64,000 bases of DNA from Verrucomicrobiota bacterium (GTDB lineage: Bacteria > Verrucomicrobiota > Verrucomicrobiia > Opitutales > Oceanipulchritudinaceae): the NCBI GenBank assembly GCA_021208135.1, contig JAJOKB010000116.1, forward strand, positions 1 to 64,000, given 5' to 3'. Of this stretch, positions 36,910 to 47,279 are shown piece after piece. Below the pieces are notes generated by a model. The model did no database searches. It was given only the letters and a program-made list of their open reading frames with translations, and was not told where the DNA came from. The first letter of the stretch is position 1. Every line of letters starts with the position of its first letter. A program made the position numbers and the translations under genes.

Positions 36910-39040
36910 CTACTCCGCAACTCCGTTGATTATGCGCAAAAAGGCGGGCAAATACTTGCGAGCCTTTTCAGGACCGATCCCAGGCAGTAACAACGCCTGC
37001 TCAACAGTTTTTGGGCGTGCGGCTGCCAGGGCTTCCAGCGTTTTGTTGGGAAAGATCTGATACGGTTTCAATCCAGGTCGCACCTGGCAGAGTTGCATCC
37101 GTTTACGTCTGAGTTTCTTCAGCAGTTCGTCATCAACACTTACGCCTCCCGCTTCCAGTGAAAAAGGCCGGGGCACCACTTTGGCTGCTACTTTGCGATG
37201 CAAATCAGGCCACGCCATTGGCACCTGCTTCCGCCCCATCATCACTGCTTCGCCTGAATCGGTCAACGTAACCATCGGGTGTTCCCCGCTGCTCACGCAC
37301 AGAAGTCCACAGCGAATGCATTCTTCCAAAAGATCCCGCACCCAGCGCATGCCCTCCTTTTCCAGCAAGCCGTATGTGCTGAGTTGATCCAACCCAGCGC
37401 TAAGTACTTTTTCATTACGGCTGCCGACCAACATTTCGGCTATTCTCTGACGCCCAAATCGAGGTTCCCAACCTCCGTGCGATAACCGTCTGCTCATACG
37501 CGCTACCCCACTCAACAGCTTGCGCAGCTGTACCAGTTCCATGTCATCAGGCACGCGCAGGTTGCTCATCGAACGTTGCTTGCAGTTGTCACAACTGCCG
37601 CAGGATTCAACATCCGCTTCTCCGAAATATTCCCGGATCCAACCCTGCCGGCACTCTCTGGCATTGGCGTAACGAATCATAACTTCAAGCCTCGAACGGT
37701 CCCTACGCTCCTTTTCCATCAGGGCTGCTTCATCTAGCTCAATTGCAAACGGTACAATGTCGGGGCGCAAAACCTGTCCCTCGAATACGCTCACCGGAAT
37801 ATTCAAAACGCTCTATTAAATCGTAGTCCGCCAGCACCTTCAACGCCGATCCTAACATCATGCCATTACGGGTTCCAGCTTTCCCAGCCATAGCCTCAAG
37901 CGAGAGTCGCACCTCGTTATTTTCATCCTGCCAGTCAAGCAAACATGAAAACACATCGCGTATAAACTCCGGTGACGGATTGCTGCCGTCGATGAAAAAA
38001 ATCCTGCGTGGTGCGATCAGCATAATTGTATAACAACTCGGCCACCGATGCTTTGCCATCGCGTCCAGCACGCCCCGCCTCCTGATAATAGGCCTCCACA
38101 CTGCCAGGAAGATCAAAGTGTAACACCAACCTTATGTCAGCGCGATCGATACCCATTCCAAACGCATTGGTCGCCACTGCCACATCCACTTCCCGACGAA
38201 TGAACTTTTCCTGCATCTCGGTGCGCTGCCGATCGTCCATCCCGGCGTGATAGGCAATATGCTTAATACCAAATTCAGCTAACTTTTGCGCCACTTCCTC
38301 AACCCGCTTACGCGTCGTACAATAAATGATTGCCGTCCCATGCTCGCGCAACAGTACCTGCATCCGGTCAAATTTATCCGCCCGGCGTCAGCCTCAAATA
38401 CCCGAAATTCAAGATTGGGCCGCGCAAAACCACTCACAAATACCGCCGGCTCCTGCAACCCAAGAAACTTTTCAATATCTCCCCTCACGTCCGGGGTAGC
38501 CGTAGCAGTGAATGCACATACCGGTGGCCGTCCTGCTTTTTCAATTGCCTGCCCAAGCCGCAAATAATCAGGACGGAAATCGTGCCCCCACTGACTCACA
38601 CAATGTGCCTCATCTATGGCAAAAAATGCTATCGGCGCACGCTTCAGTTGCTCGACAAAATTTCGCTGCCGAAAACGTTCAGGAGCGATATATACCAGTT
38701 TGAATTCGCCCGTAGCCATACCTCGGATGCGGGCATATTGCTCGTCCTGCGATAAGGTGCTGTTAATAAGGGTTGCCGCAATACCACGCTCCTTCAACGC
38801 ATCTACCTGATCTTTCATCAGTGCGATCAAGGGCGAAACCACCACCACACAACCATCCGACAACAGCGCCGGAAGCTGATAACAAAGCGACTTGCCTCCC
38901 CCTGTCGGCATGATCGCCAAAACATCCTTCCGCGCATGAACGGCACGCACAATGGCTTCCTGCGCAGGACGAAAAGCATCATGCCCAAAGTGCCGCCGCA
39001 AAACAGCATACATTTCCTGATCACCGTCACTCAAACTCAT
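36910..39040 (-). CDS. recQ: ATP-dependent DNA helicase RecQ, broken by three apparent frameshifts (about 38375, 37995-38001, about 37775)
   Basis: AIMPTGGGKSLCYQLPALL, DEAHCVSQWGHDFRPDY, TNAFGMGIDRADIR, zinc cluster C..GWI..YFGE.....CGSCDNC, HRDC-like C-terminus; pieces lie in four overlapping ORFs. Confidence 0.92.
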
Positions 39041-39142
39041 TCAATAACGCTTTATAGAATAATCGGAAAACTCAAGCTCAATAATGCTCGAATTGCAGGA
39101 AATAACAGAATCCGATGCATGGACCGGAACAAGTCTTACTGA

Positions 39143-39180
39143 ATAATAAAAAGGCACTCTGCCCGAGGGCAGAGTGCCCC
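39143..39180 (-). terminator. Rho-independent terminator downstream of the IMPase/epimerase ORF
   Basis: Perfect 12-bp inverted repeat GGCACTCTGCCC-GA-GGGCAGAGTGCC (39153-39178); on the minus strand followed by TTTTTATTATT. Confidence 0.88.
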
Positions 39181-39252
39181 AGACTAACCCCTGCTGACAA
39201 TTTACCAGGGAAAGGGATGTGCTTGAGGAAGCACATGCCGTACCTGATTGGA

Positions 39253-40977
39253 TCACTGCACAGAGGTTGACAAAATTTGTACATAACCCTCTCGAAAAGA
39301 AGGGTATAAAGGACGCCATCCGATATCCCTGCGTATGCGATTGCTGGAAATCCTGCGATTGGGAACTGGGGGTGGACTGGATTGGGTTGGTTGACTGCGG
39401 CGTTGCTGTCGGGGGGTTAGAATGTCCGGACAAAACACCGGGACCGCTAATCCCAGCTTTCTGGCCAACCAGATGACCACCTCTTCCTTAAGAAAAGGCT
39501 GGCCATCGCTGAGATTATAAGTGCCACCAGAAAGACCCTCCGTACCATCAAAAACGGTGCAAAGAGCACGCACGATATCAGTTTGGTGAATGAGGTTGAG
39601 ATAATAATCCCCGCGTCCGCCAAACTCCAATTCACCGCGCCGCAGCTGATCCAGAATATAGTGGCGGCCCGGCCCATAGATGCCGGAAAGTCGCAGCACG
39701 AACAACCGGTCAAACAATTGACGATTGTTGCGCAAAATCTCCTCTGACTGAAGTATGATTTTCCCAGAAGGGCTGGAAGGTATAGCCGGAGCGTCTTCAT
39801 CAATCCAATCGCCATCGCTTTGCGGATAAACGGAGGTGCTGCTGGTGTAGATGCAGCAATTGATGTGCGCGCGACTGGCAAAGGCGACGAGTGATTCCTG
39901 GCCGCGCAGATAGGAATGCTCATAACCCGGAAGACCACCACGTCCCGAGCTGACGCAGTTTACCAGAAAATCGACTGAACTACTGACTTTATCGTGCCAA
40001 TCGTGGGAAGCGATATCGGCGCAGATACAATGATGAACGCCGAGCGAAGACAAATGGGCTAACGAATCGGGGTTACGGGTCAAAGCGGTGACCAGCCAAC
40101 CCCGGCGGACTGCCTCAGCTGCGAGCGCAGCGCCAACAAATCCGGCACCTAAAATCAGTAAATGGGGTTGAGTGCTCATCGGTTGGAGCAGGGATGGGTT
40201 ACCGGCGGCCCAAACATCGAAGGCAAGAAACTTTCCTGTCGCCGAAGGTTTCATGCGCACCACACCACCGGCGGCCTGAATGAGCGCAAGACCTGCGGCA
40301 ACGTCCCACAGCCGAATGGCTTGCTCGAAGTACACATCAAACCTACCGGCGGCTACATATGCAAGGGCGAGGGCAGCACTGCCAATCATCCTGATCTTTT
40401 TATAGCTACCCACGTGTTGAATGAACTCCTGTAACTTCTCGGGAGACTTGTCCATTCCGCTGGGGAAGCCTGTGGCCAAGGAAGCCTGCGCCAGATCCTG
40501 AGCCCACAATGGTTGCCAGCGTTGGCCATTGATTAACAACCCTTCGGTCACAATAGCGGCAAAGCATTCATCCGAACTAAAGTCATAAATGACCCCGAGG
40601 ACGGGGGTATCTCCGCGCATAAGTCCGATGCTGACACAGGTGGCCGGATTGCCTCTGGAATAGTTGTAAGTACCATCCAATGGATCCACTACCCAATACG
40701 GTTCACTGCCCTTGAGTAGTTCGCTGTCGCCCCCCTCCTCTTCGCCAATGACAGGGAATGCTGTTACTGCGAGGCGTTTCCTGATCAGCTGTTCAGACTC
40801 CACATCTGCCTGCAGTTTGATGTCAGTCGCATCCTGGAATCTCACCATCCGCAGGTGTGAAGCACCAGCGCGGAGCACATCTCCAGCTTCGCGGGCAGTT
40901 TCGGTAGCCAAGGTCAGCAAATCAGCCATGGACCACCGGCGCGCAGAAATCTTCGGGGAATCAGACATAATGGACAT
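39253..40977 (-). CDS. Inositol monophosphatase-like domain followed by NAD(P)-dependent epimerase/SDR domain (fusion, or two genes joined by an indel)
   Basis: VDPLDGTYNYSRGNPATCVSIGL and RLWDVAAGLALIQAAGG (IMPase); then MSTQPHLLILGAGFVGAALAAEAVRRG and YTSSTSVYP (Rossmann/SDR). Confidence 0.85.
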   Translation of the reverse strand: MSIMSDSPKISARRWSMADLLTLATETAREAGDVLRAGASHLRMVRFQDATDIKLQADVESEQLIRKRLAVTAFPVIGEEEGGDSELLKGSEPYWVVDPLDGTYNYSRGNPATCVSIGLMRGDTPVLGVIYDFSSDECFAAIVTEGLLINGQRWQPLWAQDLAQASLATGFPSGMDKSPEKLQEFIQHVGSYKKIRMIGSAALALAYVAAGRFDVYFEQAIRLWDVAAGLALIQAAGGVVRMKPSATGKFLAFDVWAAGNPSLLQPMSTQPHLLILGAGFVGAALAAEAVRRGWLVTALTRNPDSLAHLSSLGVHHCICADIASHDWHDKVSSSVDFLVNCVSSGRGGLPGYEHSYLRGQESLVAFASRAHINCCIYTSSTSVYPQSDGDWIDEDAPAIPSSPSGKIILQSEEILRNNRQLFDRLFVLRLSGIYGPGRHYILDQLRRGELEFGGRGDYYLNLIHQTDIVRALCTVFDGTEGLSGGTYNLSDGQPFLKEEVVIWLARKLGLAVPVFCPDILTPRQQRRSQPTQSSPPPVPNRRISSNRIRRDIGWRPLYPSFREGYVQILSTSVQ

Positions 40978-41054
40978 TCTGACAGATTGGATGATTCTGA
41001 CAAGCCCGACGGCAAGAAACCTCGGAACAAGAAATGCATAGTGCCGGGCACCCT

Positions 41055-42854
41055 TTAAAACTCCCAGAACACTGGCACCAACAACAGGGTTCCGATCATG
41101 TATAGCACGTTCAGGGGTAGTCCAAACTTAATAAAGTCACTGAATCGATAACCACCCACCCCATAAACGTAGGTATTGGTCTGATAGCCGATCGGTGTGG
41201 CAAAACTGGCAGAGGCTGCAATTGCGATGGCAATCAAAAAGGGCCGTACATCAACGCCTATACTTTCGGCGATGCCAAACGACAGCACCGCCATCAATAC
41301 TGCTGCTGCATTGTTGGAGAGGATTTCCGTTAAAATGGTGGTGATCAGATAAACGGCGGCCAACATGAAATAGGGTTTCATGGTTGGCGGAATGACGGCA
41401 TCCACAAATGCAACCAGATTGTAAGCCAAGTAGCGAGTGGCACCTGTTTCCTCCATCGCAATGCCCATTCCAAGCATGCCAAAAATGATAAATAGGATGT
41501 TCCACTGAATGGATTTGTAACCCTCATCTGTTTTCAGGCATCCACACAGGAAAAGAAACACACAGGCAACAAGAGCCGCAACCTCTATCGGCACTGGCGT
41601 GAAAGCCGCGGTCGCAACGACTGTGGCAATGGTACCCAGTACCAACCCCATCTGAACCTTGCTGCGCTTCGCCGGCACTGGCGGTCGATCAATGAGAATG
41701 ATATCCTCACTTTTACGCATGTTTTCGATGGCAGTGTCGGTGCCCATCATCAGCAGGGTATCGCCAAATTGAAATGTGAGGTCGTGGAACTGATCGCGCA
41801 GGTTTTTCCCTTTGCGGTGTACGGCCAATACAATCATGCGATATCGCTGGCGAAAGTTGGCCTGAGCTACGGACTTGCCAAGCAGGGACGAGTCGGGGCC
41901 GATGACACCCTCGACAATCATACCTTCATGGGCGGCAATTTGCTCCAGGCCCAGTTTTGCCTCCGCCACAAAATCAAGACCATCCACTTTGCGTGCCTGG
42001 GCAACACCGGAAGCTCGGCAAGCCAAAACCAAACGGTCGCCGGCCGCCAGCACATAGTCCTGCATGCTGGTAGGAGATACACTGCGGTGGATGATTTCCA
42101 CCAAACGCACCCCCTTGATTTTCAACAAACCGGAATCACGCACGGTCATGCCCACAATGGGAGAGCCCTCCTGTACAAAAGCTTCCGTAATGTATTCGCG
42201 GCGCTCTTCTTCGGTCAAAATGGATGTCAATGTCTCCCTGTGGGGAAGGAACCTGCGCCCGAACAATAAGAGATAAACAAGTCCAATGAACAGGATTGGC
42301 AGCCCAACCTTGGAAATTTCAAACATGCCAATCGGCTCCAACCCGCGCGATACACCAATCCCACTGACCAGAATATTGGTGCTCGTGCCAATCAAAGTAC
42401 ACGTACCGCCAAAAATCGAGGCGTAGGATAGCGGGATCAACAGCTTGGAAGCGGGAATGTTCATGCGCCTGGCCAAACTGAGCACGACTGGCAAAAATAC
42501 CACTACTACTGGCGTGTTGTTGATGAACGCAGATACCGCAGCCACCCCCAAAACCATTACAAACAGAAACATGGTATAACCCATGTCGGCCAATCCCTCC
42601 AGATGCATCGCCAGTACATCGATAACGCCACTGCGCATGAGTGCGGCACTCAGAATAAACATGCACGCCACAGTTATCGGCGCCGGGTTGGTAAATACAC
42701 TCCAGGCTCTGTCCAACGGCAACAGTCCGGTGATCAGCAACACCGCAAATAACGACATCGCCGTCAGATCCGGCGTAATCTTCTCAAGCGCAAAACTGAC
42801 CAAGGTCCCCACCAGGAGCCCGTAGATCAGCAATATCTGCCAGGTCAACTCCAT
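41055..42854 (-). CDS. SLC13/DASS-family transporter with two TrkA-C (RCK_C)-like domains
   Basis: LFVMVLGVAAVSAFINNTPVVVVFLPVVLSLARR...SYASIFGGTCTLIGTSTNILVSG; central EAFVQEGSPIVGMTVRDSGLLKIKGVRLVEIIH and GVIGPDSSLLGKSVAQANFRQRYRMIVLAVHR. Confidence 0.88.
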   Translation of the reverse strand: MELTWQILLIYGLLVGTLVSFALEKITPDLTAMSLFAVLLITGLLPLDRAWSVFTNPAPITVACMFILSAALMRSGVIDVLAMHLEGLADMGYTMFLFVMVLGVAAVSAFINNTPVVVVFLPVVLSLARRMNIPASKLLIPLSYASIFGGTCTLIGTSTNILVSGIGVSRGLEPIGMFEISKVGLPILFIGLVYLLLFGRRFLPHRETLTSILTEEERREYITEAFVQEGSPIVGMTVRDSGLLKIKGVRLVEIIHRSVSPTSMQDYVLAAGDRLVLACRASGVAQARKVDGLDFVAEAKLGLEQIAAHEGMIVEGVIGPDSSLLGKSVAQANFRQRYRMIVLAVHRKGKNLRDQFHDLTFQFGDTLLMMGTDTAIENMRKSEDIILIDRPPVPAKRSKVQMGLVLGTIATVVATAAFTPVPIEVAALVACVFLFLCGCLKTDEGYKSIQWNILFIIFGMLGMGIAMEETGATRYLAYNLVAFVDAVIPPTMKPYFMLAAVYLITTILTEILSNNAAAVLMAVLSFGIAESIGVDVRPFLIAIAIAASASFATPIGYQTNTYVYGVGGYRFSDFIKFGLPLNVLYMIGTLLLVPVFWEF

Positions 42855-42944
42855 GCGCTGCGCCGGAGAGCATGAGAGCAGCCTCCTGCAAGGCCACCTC
42901 TATGGAATCGTTTGTTCACGCACAAATGGGTTCACCCAAAGTTA

Positions 42945-44202
42945 TCAAATCACCGTGCCACTGGGAACAACCCCGTTTTTCAGCACGATCAGAACACCAT
43001 CACGTACGATGACATCTCCTTGCTGAAACATGTCAGGTTTGCCTTCCGGGGACAGCTTCACGTTGTCACCAATTCTGGCGTTTTTGTCGATAATAGCATT
43101 CGAAATGTGGCAATTGCGACCAACACCAATCAAGGGCTTATCCTTGGGTTGTTCATTGTCCGGAACAAAGGAATCCGCCCCCATCATGACCACGTTTTCT
43201 AATCTGGAGCCATCGCGGATAATGGACCGGATTCCAATTACAGTACGCTGCAAATGCGCGCCCGAGATGATACAACCGTCAGCCACTATGGACCGGTCAA
43301 AGGTACCATTGTTCAACTTAGAAGCTGGCAGATACCTTGCGCGGGTATAAACCGGGTTGTCCACATCGAAGAAATTAAAAGGTGGCACTGAATCAGTCAG
43401 TTGCAAATTGGCGTCAAAGAAAGACCGCACAGTGCCGATATCTTCCCAGTAGCCATTAAAAACATAGCAGCACTGTTTGATGCGCCCAAGCATCTGAGGA
43501 ATGATCTCCTTGCCAAAATCGGTGTGTTCGCAGTCCAAAGCCATGCGCAGGCTACGACCGGAAAAAACATAAATCCCCATATTGGCGAGAACGTATTTTC
43601 TGTCAGTCGACGGGGCGACATCCGGACTGATGGCGAGCCCCTCAATAATGGCCGGATCCGAAGGTTTTTCGACAAACTCGGTAATGGTCAGGTCGTCGTT
43701 GATGCGCATCAGCCCCAAGCCAGCAACTTCGTTGGTGGGCATGGCTTTGGCTGCGATGGTAAGATCGGCCTTGGTTGCGCGATGCTGCGCAACAATAGCC
43801 TTCAAGTCCATTTGGTACAATTGGTCCCCCGACAAAATCAGAATGAGATCCTCATCGCGGGGATTGAGGTGATGCAAATTTTGGCGAACCGCATCTGCCG
43901 TGCCCTGGTACCAGTTGCCGCCACCATCTGTTTGCTCAGCTGACAGGATATCCACGAACCCACGGCCAAAGTGGTCAAACTTGTAAGACCCCTGAATATG
44001 GCGGTGTAAAGACGCGGTGTTGAATTGGGTGAGGACAAAAATCTGGTTCAGACCGGAGTTGAGGCAATTGCTGATGGGGATGTCCACCAGCCGATATTTG
44101 CCTGCCAAGGGTACTGCTGGCTTGCAGCGCTCAGCGGTTAGGGGAAAAAGACGGGTGCCGCGCCCCCCCGCCCATGATAACGCAAATTGTCTTGGATTTC
44201 AT
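42945..44202 (-). CDS. glgC: Glucose-1-phosphate adenylyltransferase (apparent frameshift in homopolymer 44163-44169)
   Basis: ATG at 44200-44202 reads MKSKTICVIMGGG, then in another frame RGTRLFPLTAERCKPAVPLAGKYRLVDIPISNCLNSGLNQIFVLTQFNTASLHRHI. Confidence 0.95.
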
Positions 44203-44289
44203 GAAGGTATAGCCTGAATTAGTAGCGATAAAAATGGAAAACTTCTGTTCTTGTAAGGTGAGGCATTCTTTGGTCTAGTGCAATGCAAT

Positions 44290-46149
44290 ATGTGTGGAAT
44301 TGTTGGCTATGTGGGCAAGCAGAGTGCATCACCTGTTTTGCTTGAAGGACTTAAACGCCTGGAATACAGGGGCTACGATTCCGCTGGTCTGGCGTTATGG
44401 GAAAAGGGTGGCTTCGAAGTCTATAAAAAGACTGGACGCGTTGAGGTGGTCGGGCAACTGGTGACCAAGGCCAAGCCCGCTTCCAACATGGGAATCAGCC
44501 ATACCCGATGGGCCACACACGGAGGGGTCACAGACGCAAACGCCCACCCACATGTGAGCTTTGATGGCAAGCTCGCTTTGGTTCATAACGGAGTCATTGA
44601 GAACTTTGCCACCCTGAAAAGGGAACTGTCCTCTAAGGGCATCGAATTTAAATCAGAGACCGACACTGAGGTGCTGGTCAACCTGATTGCCTACCTGTAC
44701 AAATCAGCGATCGATGAGGGTAGCGAAAGGGATAGCGCAACACTGCTGACCGCCATGCGCGCAGCCTTGGCGCAAGTGGAAGGCACCTACGGAATTGGCC
44801 TCATTTGTACCGACCTGCCGGATCAGCTGTTCGGGGCACGCAAGGGATCGCCTCTGGTTATCGGTATCGGTCGCAAAGAGAATTTTTTGGCAAGCGATAT
44901 CGCCGCCTTTGCCGGTCGTACCCAGGATGTTGTCTATATGCATGACAATGAAGTCGTGCACCTGCGCGCCGATGACTTCACTGTTACCACCATTCAGGAC
45001 GCCGCCGTAGCTCCGGTCATCAGCCATATCGACTGGGAAGTGGAGAATTCCGAGCTGGGTTCGTTCAAGCACTACATGCTAAAGGAAATCTTCGAACAAC
45101 CGACAGCACTCGAAAATGCGATGCGCGGGCGTTTCTCTCAGGATGGCAGTACCGCCCAGTTTGGGGGTCTGAATCTCGATGCCCGCGAATTGCGTCAGGT
45201 GGATCGCATTCTTTTCCTGGGTTGCGGCACTGCCTGGCACGCTTGTTTGGTGGCTGAGTATTTGATCGAAAAGTATGCCCGTATCCCGGTCGAAGTGGAA
45301 TATGCCAGCGAATTCCGCTACCGCAATGCCCCCATGTTCCGCAATACTCTGGTATTTGTGGTCAGCCAAAGCGGCGAAACCATCGATACCCTCGAAGCAC
45401 AGCGCGAGGCCAAGCGTAAAGGTTTCAGGGTCCTTGGCATTACCAATGTGGTAAGCTCCACCATTGCGCGCGAAAACGATGGCGGCATCTATCAACACAG
45501 TGGCCCGGAGATCGGAGTGGCTTCAACCAAAGCATTCATCTCCCAAATACATATCGCAGGTATGTTGGCCTTATATCTGGGCCGGATGCGTGATATGTCC
45601 TTCTCGGAAGGCGGTGAAATCGTAAAAGCGTTAAAAACCGTTCCAGGTATGGTGGCCCAGATCCTGACCATGGCAGACCAAATAGAGGCTATCGCGCGGA
45701 AGTACAAAGATTATGAGGACTTCCTCTTCCTGGGCCGCCAACTGATGTTCCCCATTGCACTTGAGGGTGCGCTTAAACTCAAAGAAATTTCCTACATCCA
45801 CGCCGAGGGTTACCCGGCAGCTGAAATGAAACACGGACCGATCGCCCTCATTTCTCCCAAGTGCCCCACCCTCGCTTTTGCCCACAAAGGCGAGATCTTC
45901 AAAAAGAGCCTGTCCAACATCCAGGAAATCAAGGCCCGAAAGGGTCCGGTGATCGCTATTACCAACGCCGGCAAGGAATTTCCAGATGGCCTGGCAGACG
46001 ACGTGATCCACATTCCCGAGTGCCACGATATTGCCATGGCAACACTGTCGGTCATTCCCGTGCAGTTGCTGTCCTACTATATTGCCGTGCTGCGCGGATG
46101 CGATGTCGATAAGCCGCGCAATCTGGCAAAGTCTGTGACAGTGGAATAA
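44290..46149 (+). CDS. glmS: Glutamine--fructose-6-phosphate aminotransferase (start at MCGIVGYVG)
   Basis: MCGIVGYVGKQSASPVLLEGLKRLEYRGYDSAGLAL; C-terminal LAKSVTVE. Confidence 0.98.
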   Translation: MCGIVGYVGKQSASPVLLEGLKRLEYRGYDSAGLALWEKGGFEVYKKTGRVEVVGQLVTKAKPASNMGISHTRWATHGGVTDANAHPHVSFDGKLALVHNGVIENFATLKRELSSKGIEFKSETDTEVLVNLIAYLYKSAIDEGSERDSATLLTAMRAALAQVEGTYGIGLICTDLPDQLFGARKGSPLVIGIGRKENFLASDIAAFAGRTQDVVYMHDNEVVHLRADDFTVTTIQDAAVAPVISHIDWEVENSELGSFKHYMLKEIFEQPTALENAMRGRFSQDGSTAQFGGLNLDARELRQVDRILFLGCGTAWHACLVAEYLIEKYARIPVEVEYASEFRYRNAPMFRNTLVFVVSQSGETIDTLEAQREAKRKGFRVLGITNVVSSTIARENDGGIYQHSGPEIGVASTKAFISQIHIAGMLALYLGRMRDMSFSEGGEIVKALKTVPGMVAQILTMADQIEAIARKYKDYEDFLFLGRQLMFPIALEGALKLKEISYIHAEGYPAAEMKHGPIALISPKCPTLAFAHKGEIFKKSLSNIQEIKARKGPVIAITNAGKEFPDGLADDVIHIPECHDIAMATLSVIPVQLLSYYIAVLRGCDVDKPRNLAKSVTVE

Positions 46150-46151
46150 TT

Positions 46152-47246
46152 ATGGCACTGCAAAGCTTCTTGAAACGGCAAATTCATCATTTGCCGGTCT
46201 ATCAGCCTGGCAAACCAATTGAACTCGTCGCACGCGAATTCGGCCTGGATCCAGTCCAGATTGCCAAGCTCGCCTCCAACGAGAATCCCTTGGGTGCTCC
46301 CGAAGGTGCACTCAGGGCTGCCGCGGCTGTTCTCACCCAATCCGCCTTATATCCCGATAATAGCGGTTGGTTTTTAACCGGAAAGCTGGCTGATAAACTG
46401 GCTCTGCAGCGCGAAAATTTTGTTTTGGCCGCAGGAAGTAATGAAATTTTCTATCTCTTGGCCGACCTGTTTCTTCAGCCGGGAACTTCCGCAGTGATGG
46501 GGGCGCATGCCTTTATCAGTTATAAAATCGCAACGGTGCTGGCTGGTGCCGAAGCCATTGAGGTGCCCATGCCCGACTATAAGCACGATTTGTCTGCCAT
46601 GTTGCGGGCCATTCGCCCGGACACCCGGATCGTGTTTCTACCCAATCCCAATAATCCAACCGGCGATTTGATACCAGCAGAGGCAGTGCTGGAGTTTGCA
46701 CGCGCATTGCCGGAAAATGTGATTTTGTGTTATGATGAGGCCTATGCTGAATACCAGGAACAACCGGCGGACTTGCGGCCGTTGATCGCCGAAGGTCGAC
46801 CTATCGTGTGTACGCGCACTTTCTCGAAAATCTATGGCCTCGCTGCCTTGCGCATCGGTTACGGTTACACGACTCCGGAACTAGCAGGCATGCTGAATGC
46901 CGTTCGGCCACCTTTCAATACTTCAATTCCAGCCCAGGCAGCTGCAATGGCCGCACTGGATGACAACGCGTGGGTGGATCATTGCCGTCGCCACAACAAC
47001 GCCGGATTGGTTCAATTACAGCAAGGGCTCGATGCCATGGATCTGGAATGGGTGCCCAGCGCAGGCAATTTTTTGCTTGTTCATATAAAAAACGCTGACA
47101 AGGTCTTTCACCAATTACAATGCAAGGGAATTATAGTGCGACCCGTCAAGGGCTACAACCTGCCGTCACACCTACGGGTTTCCGTGGGCACGGAACCCCA
47201 AAACGATCGCTTCCTTGCAGAGCTGAAATGCATGATTCAAACTTAA
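46152..47246 (+). CDS. hisC: Histidinol-phosphate aminotransferase
   Basis: PGKPIELVAREFGLDPVQIAKLASNENPLG; FLPNPNNPTGDL; CYDEAYAEY; RTFSKIYGLAALRIGYG. Confidence 0.93.
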   Translation: MALQSFLKRQIHHLPVYQPGKPIELVAREFGLDPVQIAKLASNENPLGAPEGALRAAAAVLTQSALYPDNSGWFLTGKLADKLALQRENFVLAAGSNEIFYLLADLFLQPGTSAVMGAHAFISYKIATVLAGAEAIEVPMPDYKHDLSAMLRAIRPDTRIVFLPNPNNPTGDLIPAEAVLEFARALPENVILCYDEAYAEYQEQPADLRPLIAEGRPIVCTRTFSKIYGLAALRIGYGYTTPELAGMLNAVRPPFNTSIPAQAAAMAALDDNAWVDHCRRHNNAGLVQLQQGLDAMDLEWVPSAGNFLLVHIKNADKVFHQLQCKGIIVRPVKGYNLPSHLRVSVGTEPQNDRFLAELKCMIQT

Positions 47247-47279
47247 GTGGAGATACCCGAGGTTGTGGTATGAACGCTG

